Shown piece by piece: positions 44,626 through 54,037 of a stretch of DNA of 64,000 nt; the first letter of the stretch is position 1; each line of letters starts with the position of its first letter. The notes under the pieces are model-generated. The model saw only the letters and a list, made by a program, of their open reading frames with translations, had not been told where the DNA came from and made no database searches. The position numbers were made by a program, and so were the translations under genes. The stretch covers positions 82,531 to 146,530 of the forward strand of contig UCCA01000014.1 of NCBI GenBank assembly GCA_900470805.1, read 5' to 3'. The DNA comes from Hyphomicrobiales bacterium. Lineage in GTDB: Bacteria > Pseudomonadota > Alphaproteobacteria > Rhizobiales > Rhizobiaceae.

Positions 44626-46569
44626 CTATTCGGAGGCGACGCGAAAGCCGTCCTGCTGGAAGGTGCAGGCTTCTATGGCATCGAGCAAGACCTGAAAGCG
44701 CGGATGATCGCGGATCGAATCCAGGTCGGAATCGTTCTTGAACCACAGGATCTGGTAGCAGGATGACTGCGGCAGCAGGGCTTCCAGCCGGTCCAGCGCC
44801 TCCTCGCGCTCGTTGAGCAGCGCGTGCATGCAGGCGATGTTGTACTGCGAGACCACGTCGTCGGGATCGATCGCCTCGGCGCGGCTTGCCCACTCCCTTG
44901 CCTTGTCCACCTCACCCATATGCGCCAGCGCCAGGGCTCCGCGGTGCGCCGGGCTGGCATTTTCGGGATGCAGCGCCAGCGCCTGCTCGGCGCGCTCGAT
45001 GCCGACCCGCGCCCAATGCTCGCGCTCGTCCAGCCGGTCCAGCGAGCGGCAGGCGCTCGTCAGGTGGATCGGCGACAGGTAATCGTCCGGGCGGATCTCG
45101 GCGGCGCGGGTGAAGAAGGTCACCGCGCCCTCGAGTTTGCCCTGCATGAACAGGAAGCGGCCGTACTGGAAATTGACCTCGTAGAGATCGGGCTCCAGCG
45201 CCAGCGCCTTTTCGAACTCCAGCAGCGCTTCCTCGTCGCGGCCGTCCTGGTGCAGCGCCAGACCGCGGGAGGCGTGCGCTTCGGCGAGGTTTGGATCGAG
45301 CGCCAGCGCCTTTGCCGTCAGCTCGAGAATGCCCTTCAGCGTGTACTCGCCGGCATGCCAGTCTCGGAGAGTCGATTCGCAATCGGCAATGCCGGCATAG
45401 GCCTGGGCATAGTTCGGGTCGAGCGCCACGGCCGTGGCGAACATGCGCCGCGCCATCAGCAGATAGTGCCGGGTGAAGCTGTGGGAGAATTGCCGGCCGC
45501 GGAGATAGTAGGTGTAGGCCTCGACATTGGTGGTCGGCTCGGCGGCGATCGCCCGCTGCTCTTCCGGCAGCAGCTGGATCTTCAGCTGGTCGACGATGGC
45601 GTGGGTGATCTCGTCCTGAACCGCGAATATATCGGTCAGGTCGCGATCAAAGCGGTCGGCCCAGAGATGCGTACCGTTGCGGGCGTCGATCAGCTGGCCG
45701 GTGATGCGCACCCGCGCGCCCGCCTTGCGAACGCTGCCCTGCAGGACGAAATTGACGCCAAGCTCGGCCGCGATCTGCTTCACCGGCACCGGCTTGCCCT
45801 TGTAGGTGAAGGAGGTGTTGCGGGCGACGACGTAGAGATTGGAGATCTTCGAGAGGTCGGTGATGATGTCTTCGGTGATGCCGTCGGAGAAATACTCCTG
45901 CTCGGGATCGCCGCTCATGTTGGTGAAGGGCAGCACCGCCACGAGCGGTTTCTGCTTTTCGCGCGCGGCGGCAAGGGCTGCCTCGTTGACCTTCAGCGGC
46001 AGTGCGCGCCGGGGCGCGATGGCATAGACCCGCACCGGCTGCTCGATGTTCTTCAGCGTGAAGACGCCGCGATCCTGGAACGACAGGTCGAGCCTGGTGC
46101 CGACATGATCGCGCGCCGAGGCCGAGATCGCCACGCCGCCGGGATCGGCGATCGCTTCCAGCCGTGCCGCGACGTTGACGCCGTCGCCAAAGATATCGTT
46201 TTCCTCGACGATGACGTCGCCGAGATGGATGCCCATGCGGAATTCGATGCGCTGGTCGTTCGGTGCGCGACCGTTGCGCTCGGCCATCGCCTGCTGCACC
46301 TCGTGGGCGCAAGAGACGGCGTTGACGATGCTGGCGAACTCCACCAGCATGCCGTCGCCGGTCAGCTTGACGATACGGCCGCGCCCCTCGGCGACACGGG
46401 GATCGACGATCTCGCTGCGGCAAAGCTTCACCGCATCCAGTGTTCCCTGCTCGTCGGCACCCATCATTCGGCTGTAGCCGACGACATCCACTGCGAGAAT
46501 AGCTGCAAGACGGCGTTCCAAGTCGACCTCGGCACTGCTGACCCAACGGAGATGCAAGTCTAGTACCAT
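44626..46569 (-). CDS. Class III adenylate cyclase with TolB-like and TPR domains
   Basis: A 647-residue protein. Residues 20-190 form a class III nucleotidyl cyclase: metal Asp in AVDVVGYSRMM (Asp28), KLTGDGMLVEF (Lys for adenine, second metal Asp) and FGDGVNVAARLE (transition-state Asn and Arg), all intact. Residues about 205-340 are a TolB N-terminal-like domain (VAVLPFTNMSGDPEQEYFSDGI), followed by at least five TPR repeats. No membrane span or signal is seen with ATG 46569. Rhizobia carry many such cyclases; the signal sensed is unknown. Confidence 0.88.
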   Translation of the reverse strand: MVLDLHLRWVSSAEVDLERRLAAILAVDVVGYSRMMGADEQGTLDAVKLCRSEIVDPRVAEGRGRIVKLTGDGMLVEFASIVNAVSCAHEVQQAMAERNGRAPNDQRIEFRMGIHLGDVIVEENDIFGDGVNVAARLEAIADPGGVAISASARDHVGTRLDLSFQDRGVFTLKNIEQPVRVYAIAPRRALPLKVNEAALAAAREKQKPLVAVLPFTNMSGDPEQEYFSDGITEDIITDLSKISNLYVVARNTSFTYKGKPVPVKQIAAELGVNFVLQGSVRKAGARVRITGQLIDARNGTHLWADRFDRDLTDIFAVQDEITHAIVDQLKIQLLPEEQRAIAAEPTTNVEAYTYYLRGRQFSHSFTRHYLLMARRMFATAVALDPNYAQAYAGIADCESTLRDWHAGEYTLKGILELTAKALALDPNLAEAHASRGLALHQDGRDEEALLEFEKALALEPDLYEVNFQYGRFLFMQGKLEGAVTFFTRAAEIRPDDYLSPIHLTSACRSLDRLDEREHWARVGIERAEQALALHPENASPAHRGALALAHMGEVDKAREWASRAEAIDPDDVVSQYNIACMHALLNEREEALDRLEALLPQSSCYQILWFKNDSDLDSIRDHPRFQVLLDAIEACTFQQDGFRVASE

Positions 46570-46676
46570 TCCGCGCTGCGATACAGGTAGAATGTGTCTA
46601 TCGCTAATAAAGAAACAAAAAATGCAAATGTCGAGCCATGGAGGCAACAATATATACTGTTTTCCAGATGCAAATG

Positions 46677-46706
46677 AAAAAACCCGGCTGCGCGCAACCG
46701 GGTTTT
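46677..46706 (-). terminator. Terminator after dnaJ
   Basis: Arms AAAACCCGG and CCGGGTTTT around a short loop (46681-46706), followed on the minus strand by TTTTTTCATTT. Strong and well placed, 28 bases after the dnaJ stop. On the plus strand it reads into TTTTGCTTT, so it may work in both directions. Confidence 0.9.
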
Positions 46707-46733
46707 GCTTTGGAAACCGAAAACTGATCTCAA

Positions 46734-47864
46734 TCAGCCCTCGAAGAATTCCTTCATACGGGCGAAGAAGCCCGTCGATTCGGGATTGTTTTCCTTCGAG
46801 GACAGCTCGTCGAACTCCTGCAACAGCTCACGCTGGCGCTTGGAGAGTTTTTGCGGCGTCTCGATCTGGATCTGGATATAGAGGTCGCCGGTCTGGCTTG
46901 AGCGAAGGACCGGCATGCCCTTGCCCTTCAAGCGGAACTGCTTGCCGGCCTGGGTGCCCTCGGGAACGCTGACGCGCGACTTGGTGCCATCGAGCGTCGC
47001 CACGTCGAAGGTGCCGCCAAGGGCCGCCGTCGTCATCGAGATCGGAATCGCGCAATAGAGATCGGCGCCATCGCGCTGGTAGAACTCGTGCGGCTTGACC
47101 GACAGGAAGATATAGAGATCGCCCGCCGGGCCGCCACGGGTGCCGGCCCCGCCTTCGCCCTGCAGGCGGATGCGGGTGCCGTCCTCGATGCCCGACGGGA
47201 TGTTGACGGACAGCGAACGCTCTTCCGTGACGCGGCCCTGGCCGTGGCACTTGGTGCAGGGATCGGGAATGATCTGGCCGCGGCCGTGGCAGGTCGGGCA
47301 GGTGCGCTCGACGGAGAAGAAGCCCTGGGCGGCGCGTACGCGGCCTGAGCCCTGGCAGGTGCCGCAGGTCTTCGGCTGGGTGCCGGGCTTGGCGCCGGAG
47401 CCGGAACAGACGTCGCAGGTGATCGAGGTCGGAACCCTGATCTGCGCGGTCTTGCCAGCGAAGGATTCTTCCAGCGTGATTTCCATGTTGTAGCGAAGAT
47501 CGGCGCCGCGTTCGCGACCGCCGGCCGAGCGCTGCCGTTGCCGGCCGCCGCCCATCATCTCGCCGAAGATATCCTCGAAGATATCGGAGAAGCCGCCGCC
47601 GCCAGCAAAACCGCCACCGCCGCCGCCCATGCCGCCATGCTCGAAGGCCGCGTGACCGTAGCGATCGTAGGCCGCGCGCTTCTGCGGGTCCTTCAGCGTC
47701 TCGTAGGCTTCGTTGATTTCCTTGAACTTGTGCTCGGCGGTGTGATCATCGGGATTCTTGTCCGGATGGTATTTCATCGCCAGCTTGCGGAAAGCGCTTT
47801 TCAGCTCTTTTTCATCCGCCGTCTTGGCGACACCCAGCGTTTCGTAAAAATCGGCTTTTGCCAT
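46734..47864 (-). CDS. dnaJ: Chaperone DnaJ (Hsp40)
   Basis: A 376-residue type I DnaJ, the cochaperone that delivers substrates to DnaK. The J domain with HPD ([11 protein letters not shown]) covers residues 5-70, a Gly/Phe-rich region follows ([16 protein letters not shown]), then four CxxCxGxG zinc repeats ([32 protein letters not shown]) and the C-terminal substrate domains. It follows dnaK at 85 bases and ends in a strong terminator. Confidence 0.97.
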   Translation of the reverse strand: MAKADFYETLGVAKTADEKELKSAFRKLAMKYHPDKNPDDHTAEHKFKEINEAYETLKDPQKRAAYDRYGHAAFEHGGMGGGGGGFAGGGGFSDIFEDIFGEMMGGGRQRQRSAGGRERGADLRYNMEITLEESFAGKTAQIRVPTSITCDVCSGSGAKPGTQPKTCGTCQGSGRVRAAQGFFSVERTCPTCHGRGQIIPDPCTKCHGQGRVTEERSLSVNIPSGIEDGTRIRLQGEGGAGTRGGPAGDLYIFLSVKPHEFYQRDGADLYCAIPISMTTAALGGTFDVATLDGTKSRVSVPEGTQAGKQFRLKGKGMPVLRSSQTGDLYIQIQIETPQKLSKRQRELLQEFDELSSKENNPESTGFFARMKEFFEG

Positions 47865-47889
47865 TAAGGATCAGACCCCGGAAATGGAT

Positions 47890-47917
47890 TTCCGGCTGCC
47901 ATGGTGAGCAGCCGGAA
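47890..47917 (-). promoter_or_regulatory. Hairpin in the dnaK-dnaJ gap
   Basis: TTCCGGCTGC and GCAGCCGGAA form a perfect 10-bp stem with an 8-base loop between dnaK and dnaJ. No T-tract follows, so it is more likely a message-stabilising or partial-termination element that lowers DnaJ relative to DnaK. Confidence 0.6.
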
Positions 47918-47949
47918 TGTCAGTTTCAAACGTGACCGTTCAGTCCAGC

Positions 47950-49863
47950 TTACGCGGACTTCTTGGCGTCGTCCTTGACTTCTTCGTAGTCGGCATCGAC
48001 GACATTGTCATCGCCGGCTTCGGCGGATGCGTCGGCCGCACCACCTTCAGCCTGCTGCGCTTCGTAGATCGCCTGACCGAGCTTCATGGAGACTTCCATG
48101 AGGGTCTGGGTCTTCGCCTTGATGTCCTCGGCGTCCGGCTCGGACGCTTCCGTCGCGGACTTCAGCGCGGCGATCGCATCGGAGATCGCAGTGCGGTCGG
48201 CTTCGGTGACCTTGTCGCCGTAATCCTTCAGCGACTTCTCGCTGGAGTGGACGAGGCTTTCGGCCTGGTTCTTGGCTTCGACACCTTCGCGACGCTTCTT
48301 GTCGGCTTCGGCGTTTGCCTCGGCGTCCTTGACCATCTTCTCGATGTCGGCGTCGGAAAGACCACCGGAGGCCTGGATGCGGATCTGCTGCTCCTTGCCA
48401 GTGCCCTTGTCCTTGGCCGAAACCTGAACGATGCCGTTGGCGTCGATATCGAAGGTTACTTCGATCTGCGGAACGCCACGCGGCGACGGTGGCAGGCCGA
48501 CGAGGTCGAACTGGCCGAGCAGCTTGTTGTCGGCAGCCATTTCGCGCTCGCCCTGCGAAACGCGGATCGTGACGGCCTGCTGGTTGTCGTCGGCGGTCGA
48601 GAAGGTCTGCGACTTCTTCGTCGGGATCGTGGTGTTACGCTCGATCAGACGGGTGAAGACGCCGCCCAGCGTTTCGATGCCGAGGGACAGCGGGGTTACG
48701 TCTAGAAGCAGAACGTCCTTGACGTCGCCCTGCAGAACGCCGGCCTGGATGGCGGCGCCGAGAGCGACGACTTCATCCGGGTTGACGCCCTTGTGCGGCT
48801 CCTTGCCGAACAGCTGCTTGACGATTTCCTGCACCTTCGGCATGCGGCTCATGCCGCCGACCAGAACGACTTCGTCGATCTCGGCTGGCGTCACGCCGGC
48901 ATCCTTGAGGGCTGCCTTGCACGGTGCGATGGTGCGCTGGACCAGATCGTCGACCAGGCTTTCGAGCTTGGCGCGGGTCAGCTTCAGCGTCAGGTGCTTC
49001 GGGCCGGTGGCGTCAGCGGTGATGAACGGCAGGTTGATTTCGGTCTGCTGGGCCGACGACAGTTCGATCTTGGCCTTTTCGGCAGCTTCCTTGAGGCGCT
49101 GCAGAGCAAGCTTGTCGCCCTTGAGGTCGATGCCGTTGTCCTTCTTGAACTCGCCGACGAGATATTCGACCAGACGCATGTCGAAGTCTTCACCGCCGAG
49201 GAAGGTGTCGCCGTTGGTGGACTTCACTTCGAAGACGCCGTCGCCGATCTCGAGGATCGAGATATCGAAGGTACCGCCACCCAAGTCGTAAACGGCGATG
49301 GTCTTGCCGTCCTTCTTGTCGAGGCCGTAAGCCAGCGCAGCTGCCGTCGGCTCGTTGATGATGCGGAGCACTTCGAGGCCGGCGATGCGGCCTGCATCCT
49401 TGGTTGCCTGGCGCTGTGCGTCGTTGAAGTATGCCGGAACGGTGATGACGGCCTTTTCGACCTTTTCACCGAGGTAGGATTCAGCGGTTTCCTTCATCTT
49501 CTGAAGGATCATCGCGGAGATCTGTGCGGGGGAGTAACCCTTGCCGCGTGCCTTGACCCAGGCGTCGCCGTTGTCGCCGTTGACGATTTCGAAGGGAACG
49601 AGGCCCTTGTCCTTCTCAACGGTCGGATCGTCGTAGCGGCGGCCGATGAGGCGCTTCACTGCGAACAGCGTATCCGTGGGGTTGGTGACTGCCTGGCGCT
49701 TGGCCGGCTGACCGACGAGGCGTTCGCCATCTTCGGAAAATGCGACGATCGAAGGCGTGGTGCGCGCACCTTCGGCGTTTTCGATGACCTTCGCGTCCTT
49801 GCCGTCCATGACCGCGACGCAGGAATTCGTGGTTCCGAGGTCGATACCAATTACTTTTGCCAT
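47950..49863 (-). CDS. dnaK: Chaperone DnaK (Hsp70)
   Basis: A 637-residue Dna[19 protein letters not shown] begins the ATPase domain, with [17 protein letters not shown] and [17 protein letters not shown] as further signatures; the substrate-binding domain follows and the C-terminus is acidic ([15 protein letters not shown]). ATG 49863 gives the classical N-terminus; the frame runs open to 49908. An RpoH-type promoter lies upstream; no CIRCE element is present. Confidence 0.98.
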   Translation of the reverse strand: MAKVIGIDLGTTNSCVAVMDGKDAKVIENAEGARTTPSIVAFSEDGERLVGQPAKRQAVTNPTDTLFAVKRLIGRRYDDPTVEKDKGLVPFEIVNGDNGDAWVKARGKGYSPAQISAMILQKMKETAESYLGEKVEKAVITVPAYFNDAQRQATKDAGRIAGLEVLRIINEPTAAALAYGLDKKDGKTIAVYDLGGGTFDISILEIGDGVFEVKSTNGDTFLGGEDFDMRLVEYLVGEFKKDNGIDLKGDKLALQRLKEAAEKAKIELSSAQQTEINLPFITADATGPKHLTLKLTRAKLESLVDDLVQRTIAPCKAALKDAGVTPAEIDEVVLVGGMSRMPKVQEIVKQLFGKEPHKGVNPDEVVALGAAIQAGVLQGDVKDVLLLDVTPLSLGIETLGGVFTRLIERNTTIPTKKSQTFSTADDNQQAVTIRVSQGEREMAADNKLLGQFDLVGLPPSPRGVPQIEVTFDIDANGIVQVSAKDKGTGKEQQIRIQASGGLSDADIEKMVKDAEANAEADKKRREGVEAKNQAESLVHSSEKSLKDYGDKVTEADRTAISDAIAALKSATEASEPDAEDIKAKTQTLMEVSMKLGQAIYEAQQAEGGAADASAEAGDDNVVDADYEEVKDDAKKSA

Positions 49864-49976
49864 GTCATTCTCTCCTTGAAGCAAGCTGTCTGAACCCCGG
49901 GAAGGCATTTCAATGACAGCCCCTTACGGGATGGGTCTTAAAGTTTAACGCAATCGTGATTGCGGCGATGGGGCGT

Positions 49977-50005
49977 ATATAAGGACGGGTTTTCGCGACT
50001 GCAAG
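49977..50005 (-). promoter_or_regulatory. RpoH (sigma-32)-type promoter of dnaK
   Basis: On the minus strand CTTG (50005-50002), 18 bases, then CTTATAT (49983-49977), agreeing with the rhizobial RpoH1 pattern CTTG-N17/18-CYTATNT. It lies about 114 bases before the dnaK start and gives a normal leader. Confidence 0.75.
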
Positions 50006-50099
50006 GCGGGAAATGTCCCGAAAACCAGCAAAACAAGCAAGCGGCAATTAATTTTCGCCGTCGGACCGAGACGGCGTTTTTTGTTGCGCGACTAAGCGC

Positions 50100-52622
50100 T
50101 TATTGACCCATGATCAGGTCGAGAAGCGTGGTGCGTTTCGCGCGCGGTTGCGCCTGCTGCTGCTCGCCGCCGACATCGCCGGGCGGCAGCGCATTTCCGT
50201 AGCCGTAACCGCCGTCCTCGGCCACATCGCCGGGCGGTACCGGACCGCCGTAAACCGGCTGCTGCTGGCCGCCGCGGCGCACCGGCGCCTGCGGATACTG
50301 GCCTTCATTATACTGGCCGTCATTGTATTGGTGTTGGCGCTCGTTCGAGCCGCCGCCGAAGACACCCGAAATGATGCTGCCGATGGTGCTCTGCTCCTCG
50401 ACCGGCTGCTGCATGCCGCCGGTCGAACCGGTCATGTTGCCCTGCATGTCGCCGGGCATGCCTGATGCCGGCATGTTCGGATCGGCTGATGCCATCGGCT
50501 GGCCGTTGTCGACGGGCGCGTTCGGATTGATGAACTGGCCGTTGCCGAACAGCGGCGCCGGCGACAGGCCCTTGTGGGCCGCGATCATGAACTGCTGCCA
50601 GGCCTTGGCCGGAAGGCCGCCGCCTGTGACCTTCTTCATCGGCTTGCCGTCGTCGTTGCCGAACCAGACGCCCGTGGTCAGATTGCTGGTGAAGCCGACG
50701 AACAGCGCGTCGCGCGAGTTCTGCGTGGTGCCGGTCTTGCCGGCCGCCTGCCAACCGGGCAGCTTGGCGCTGCGGCCGGTGCCCTGGTCGATGACGCCCA
50801 TCATCATCGTGTTCATGTTGACGGCCACGGTTTCCGACAGCACCCGCGGCGGGCTGTCATAGGTGTTCTCGTAAAGCACCTTGCTGCCGTCGGCGGTCGT
50901 GACCCGACGAATGACGTGCGGCGTTGCCTTGTAGCCACCGTTCATGAAGGCGGCGTAGGCGCCGGTCAGTTCGGTCAGCGACACTTCCGAGGTGCCGAGC
51001 GCGATCGAGGCGTTCGGCTGCAGGTCCGATTCGATGCCGAGGCGATGGGCGAGCTTGATCACCTGGTCCGGGCCGTCATACATGACGAGCTGGGCCGCGA
51101 CGGTGTTCAGCGACTTGGCCAATGCCGTCGCCAGCGTCACCTCGCCATTATACTTCTTCTCGTAATTCTCCGGCGTCCAGTCGCCGATGCGGATTGGCGC
51201 GTCGTTGAAGACGGAGAACGGCGTCAGGCCCTTTTCCAGCGCCGCCGCGTAGACGAACGGCTTGAACGACGAGCCCGGCTGACGCTTGGCCTTGACGGCG
51301 CGGTTGAACTGGCTGTCGGCATAATCCTTGCCGCCGACCAGCGCGCGGATGGCGCCGGTGCCGTCGATCGAGACGAGGGCCGCCTGCGAGGCGTCGAGCT
51401 TGGCGCCCTCCTTGCCGAGCACGTCCGTGATCGACTGTTCGGCGCGCTTTTCCAGCGTCTTGTCGATGGTGGTGTCGACGATCACGTCTTCCTTGACGTC
51501 GCCGATCAGCGCCGGCAGCTGGTCCATGACCATGTCGGCGACATAGTGGCCGGCGCCGTCCCAGTAGCGCTTGGCCTTGGCGGGGGTCTGCGACATTGCG
51601 GTCTTGACCTCGTCGTCGGAGATCACGCCCTGATCGCGCATCGCCTGCAGCACCACCTGAGCGCGGTCGTTGGCGGCCTGCGGATCTCGGGCCGGCGACA
51701 GGCGCGACGGCGCCTTGACGAGACCGGCCAGCAGCGCCGCCTCGCCGAGATTCACGTCACGCGCCGACTTGTTGAAATAGCGACGCGAGGCGGCCTCGAC
51801 GCCATAGGCATTGGAGCCGAAGAAGACGCGGTTGAGATACATCGCCAGGATCTGGTCCTTGGTGTATTTCTGCTCGAGCCAGAAGGCGAGCAGCACTTCC
51901 TGCACCTTGCGCTCAAGCGTGCGGTCCGGCGACAGGAACAGGTTCTTGGCAAGCTGCTGGGTGAGCGTCGAGCCGCCCTGCACCATGTGGCCGGAGGTCA
52001 GGTTGGTCAGCAAGGCACGGCCAAGGCCGAGCGGATCGACACCGAAATGCGAATAGAAGCGCCGATCCTCGATGGCGACGATCGCCTCGGGCAGGTAGGG
52101 CGACATGTCCTCGAGCGCCAGGGCTTCGCCGCCCGTGGTGCCACGGTTGGCGATGACGCTGCCGTCGACGGCGGTGATCTTGACGTTGGGCGGCCGGGCA
52201 GGAATTTCCCAGGTGCTGGCGCTCGGCATGCGCGAACCATAATAGAAGACGAGACCGGCGACGCCGATGCCGGCCCAGATGCCGAGCACGACGCACCAGT
52301 AGAGCATGCGGCGGATCAGGCCGAAAAAACCGAGGCCTTCGCGCGGCGGCGGCGCGCGGCGCTTGCTGCCGCTGCGTCGCTGCGGCTCGCGGACGCGGCG
52401 TGGCGCCTCGTCCCGATCGTCGTCGTAACTGTCGTAATCCGGTTCCCGGCGGCGGGATGGCTCGGGCTCGCGGCGCGACGGCTTGGCCGCCGCACGCTTG
52501 ACGGACCGCCCGCCGGCGACACGGTCATCGGCGCCAAGCGCGAAATCGTCCTCGTCCTCGCGGCCTTTGCGGCCACCGAAGGATGGTTCGATTCTATCGC
52601 CTGATCTGCCCCTGCCCGCCAT
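50100..52622 (-). CDS. Class A penicillin-binding protein (PBP1A family)
   Basis: An 840-residue bifunctional peptidoglycan synthase. A 100-residue cytoplasmic head rich in Arg, Asp and Pro precedes one membrane span (about 105-128). The GT51 domain has its catalytic Glu in EDRRFYSHFGVD (Glu185) and GGSTLTQQLAKNLFLS. The transpeptidase has SxxK in QPGSSFKPF, SLN and GKTGTT. The last 150 residues are a low-complexity Pro/Gly/Gln-rich tail. Tandem CtrA-type half-sites stand 124 bases upstream, suggesting cell-cycle control. Confidence 0.94.
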   Translation of the reverse strand: MAGRGRSGDRIEPSFGGRKGREDEDDFALGADDRVAGGRSVKRAAAKPSRREPEPSRRREPDYDSYDDDRDEAPRRVREPQRRSGSKRRAPPPREGLGFFGLIRRMLYWCVVLGIWAGIGVAGLVFYYGSRMPSASTWEIPARPPNVKITAVDGSVIANRGTTGGEALALEDMSPYLPEAIVAIEDRRFYSHFGVDPLGLGRALLTNLTSGHMVQGGSTLTQQLAKNLFLSPDRTLERKVQEVLLAFWLEQKYTKDQILAMYLNRVFFGSNAYGVEAASRRYFNKSARDVNLGEAALLAGLVKAPSRLSPARDPQAANDRAQVVLQAMRDQGVISDDEVKTAMSQTPAKAKRYWDGAGHYVADMVMDQLPALIGDVKEDVIVDTTIDKTLEKRAEQSITDVLGKEGAKLDASQAALVSIDGTGAIRALVGGKDYADSQFNRAVKAKRQPGSSFKPFVYAAALEKGLTPFSVFNDAPIRIGDWTPENYEKKYNGEVTLATALAKSLNTVAAQLVMYDGPDQVIKLAHRLGIESDLQPNASIALGTSEVSLTELTGAYAAFMNGGYKATPHVIRRVTTADGSKVLYENTYDSPPRVLSETVAVNMNTMMMGVIDQGTGRSAKLPGWQAAGKTGTTQNSRDALFVGFTSNLTTGVWFGNDDGKPMKKVTGGGLPAKAWQQFMIAAHKGLSPAPLFGNGQFINPNAPVDNGQPMASADPNMPASGMPGDMQGNMTGSTGGMQQPVEEQSTIGSIISGVFGGGSNERQHQYNDGQYNEGQYPQAPVRRGGQQQPVYGGPVPPGDVAEDGGYGYGNALPPGDVGGEQQQAQPRAKRTTLLDLIMGQ

Positions 52623-52745
52623 CTATGCCCTGAACAACCCGTTTCACTGCAAACCCGCGGTCTGCATCCGCCCATCAGCCCCTCGGCCGCGGCAACCGCA
52701 TGGTGGCGGTCGCATCTTTACCCGGTTGAACTTTAAATGCGGCGA

Positions 52746-52771
52746 TTTAAGGGGGAGTTAAGACCTCGTTA
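52746..52771. promoter_or_regulatory. Tandem CtrA-type half-sites upstream of the PBP gene
   Basis: TTAAGGGGGAGTTAA (52746-52760) is a perfect TTAA-N7-TTAA and is followed at the same 11-base spacing by a third half-site TTAG (52768-52771). The run sits between the PBP gene (124 bases) and a small secreted-protein gene (155 bases), so it could serve either. Confidence 0.55.
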
Positions 52772-52925
52772 GCCAAAGGCAAAAGCTTTCAACACCGGCA
52801 TTTTCCGGCCGATCTGCCACAGTCTAGCCTGCCGCAATAATGCCCAGTTTGGTTCAGCCCCCATTCACCTCGCTGGCCCTCTAATCCTGATGCAAAGGGA
52901 CTTGCAGAAGGAATGAGGTGCAGTG

Positions 52926-53261
52926 ATGCGCAAGACAATTATCGCCATGGCGATCGCTTTGAGCGGGTTTGGTGTTTCGGTCGCCGAAGCCATGCCCATG
53001 GGTGCCGTCCAGAGCGGCGCGACCAGCAACAGCAATGTCGTGCAGGTCGATTACGCCTGCGGACGCGGCTACCATGTCACGCCTTGGGGCGATTGCCGGC
53101 CGAACTGGCGCCGCCCGCCACCGCCACGTTACGAACGCCGCTATGAACGCAGATACGGTTGGGGCCACCGCCCGCCACCACGCTACGGCTGGCGTGACGA
53201 TCGCGGCCATCGCCCGCCGCCATGGGCGCGCGATCGCGATCGCGGCTACTACCGCTACTGA
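52926..53261 (+). CDS. Small secreted GCG_CRPN-type protein
   Basis: A 111-residue exported protein. A signal peptide ends in AEA near residue 22; the mature part has YACGRGYHVTPWGDCRPN, the motif that names the GCG_CRPN family, with two cysteines probably bridged, and a tail of Arg/Pro/Tyr/Gly repeats (YERRYERRYGWG, RPPPRYGWRDD). Such short proteins are common in rhizobia and their role is unknown. ATG 52926 follows GAGG. Confidence 0.8.
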   Translation: MRKTIIAMAIALSGFGVSVAEAMPMGAVQSGATSNSNVVQVDYACGRGYHVTPWGDCRPNWRRPPPPRYERRYERRYGWGHRPPPRYGWRDDRGHRPPPWARDRDRGYYRY

Positions 53262-53460
53262 CATCTGACCGGCACAACCGCCATGACACTCAAAGGCCCG
53301 CGCATCCGCCCGGGCCTTTCCTTTGTCCGGGCCACGGTGCGGCGCCTGCGAGCCACGCGATTTCGACATGGCTGCCATTCGTTGCGGAAGTCACAAATCT
53401 GACATATATCGAGCCGATTGCGCCTGTTATTCGCGCAGTTCGCGCATTACGCAGGCAGTC

Positions 53461-53643
53461 ATGACCATCGATTCAGCAAAAACAGACGATTTCAGGCCCA
53501 GGGAAATCTGGAGCGTGCACGAATTTGCACGGCGCTGTCGGCTGTCGAAGATCGAGGAGAGCCGCCTGAAGATGCTGCACGGGCCCTTCGCCGAGATGCG
53601 CGACCTGATGGCGACACGCGACAACTCGGCCCGCGCCTGGTAA
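53461..53643 (+). CDS. Small protein of unknown function
   Basis: A 60-residue protein. EIWSVHEFARRCRLSKIEESRLKMLHGPFAEMRDLM looks like a short helical DNA- or protein-binding motif seen in many small rhizobial proteins. The frame is open upstream but the ATG at 53461 gives the conserved-looking N-terminus. The ribosome site is poor. No function can be assigned. Confidence 0.55.
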   Translation: MTIDSAKTDDFRPREIWSVHEFARRCRLSKIEESRLKMLHGPFAEMRDLMATRDNSARAW

Positions 53644-53692
53644 TATCGGGCGCCCGGTTCGGATACGCCCTGCAACTTCCGTGCGACCTCAG

Positions 53693-53717
53693 GGAACCAT
53701 TCCGCGTTTCACCGATT
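53693..53717 (+). promoter_or_regulatory. EcfG/RpoE2-type promoter of a candidate sRNA
   Basis: GGAAC (53693-53697), 18 bases, then TT (53716-53717), the rhizobial general-stress promoter form GGAAC-N18/19-TT. It is intergenic and is followed after about 100 bases by a terminator, with no protein gene between. Confidence 0.6.
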
Positions 53718-53724
53718 ATCTCTT

Positions 53725-53822
53725 TAGCGAAGCAGATCATGTTTCGCGATTGGTCGGCCGTCTCCCCTCAAAACGAGCCGATCGAATTCAGGCCCGGCGT
53801 CTCTCAGGAGCGTCGGGCTTTT
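53725..53822 (+). ncRNA. Candidate stress-induced small RNA (about 98 nt)
   Basis: Start inferred 7-9 bases after the EcfG -10; end set by a terminator. In the middle, GGTCGGC (53752-53758) pairs with GCCGATC (53777-53783), leaving an 18-base loop (53759-53776) that contains TCTCCCCTC, complementary to a Shine-Dalgarno sequence. The layout recalls GsrN, the EcfG-dependent sRNA of Caulobacter with an exposed C-rich loop. No expression evidence; the start could differ by several bases. Confidence 0.5.
53792..53822 (+). terminator. Terminator of the candidate stress sRNA
   Basis: GCCCGGCG and CGTCGGGC (one G-T pair) form an 8-bp stem with an 11-base loop, followed by TTTT and TCG. No protein gene lies directly upstream, which is the main reason to suspect a noncoding transcript. 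Confidence 0.75.
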
Positions 53823-53897
53823 CGTTGGATGGGATTGTTTTGACGGGACATGGTTATTGCGGCGGTGCGTTCTTGTCTCCGACAGCACCTACAAACT

Positions 53898-54037
53898 CCT
53901 CATCCTCACCCTTGTGGTGGGGATCCAGCGCGATCAAGTCCTTGATCGCAATAGACTCATTTCACGGAGCGTCCGCGCCGTGGCTGGATGCCTGTGGCAT
54001 CGCCCGGACGAAGTATGGGCACAGGCATGAGGGTGCA
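53898..54037 (-). repeat. Dispersed intergenic repeat, copy C
   Basis: Read on the minus strand it aligns with copy A at 33394-33514 over most of its length, including GCGATCAAGGACTTGATCGC and CACAAGGG. It also contains the outer CCTGTGCCCATACTTCGTCC block that is shared with copy B at 42471-42520. It is therefore the fullest of the three copies. Confidence 0.75.
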
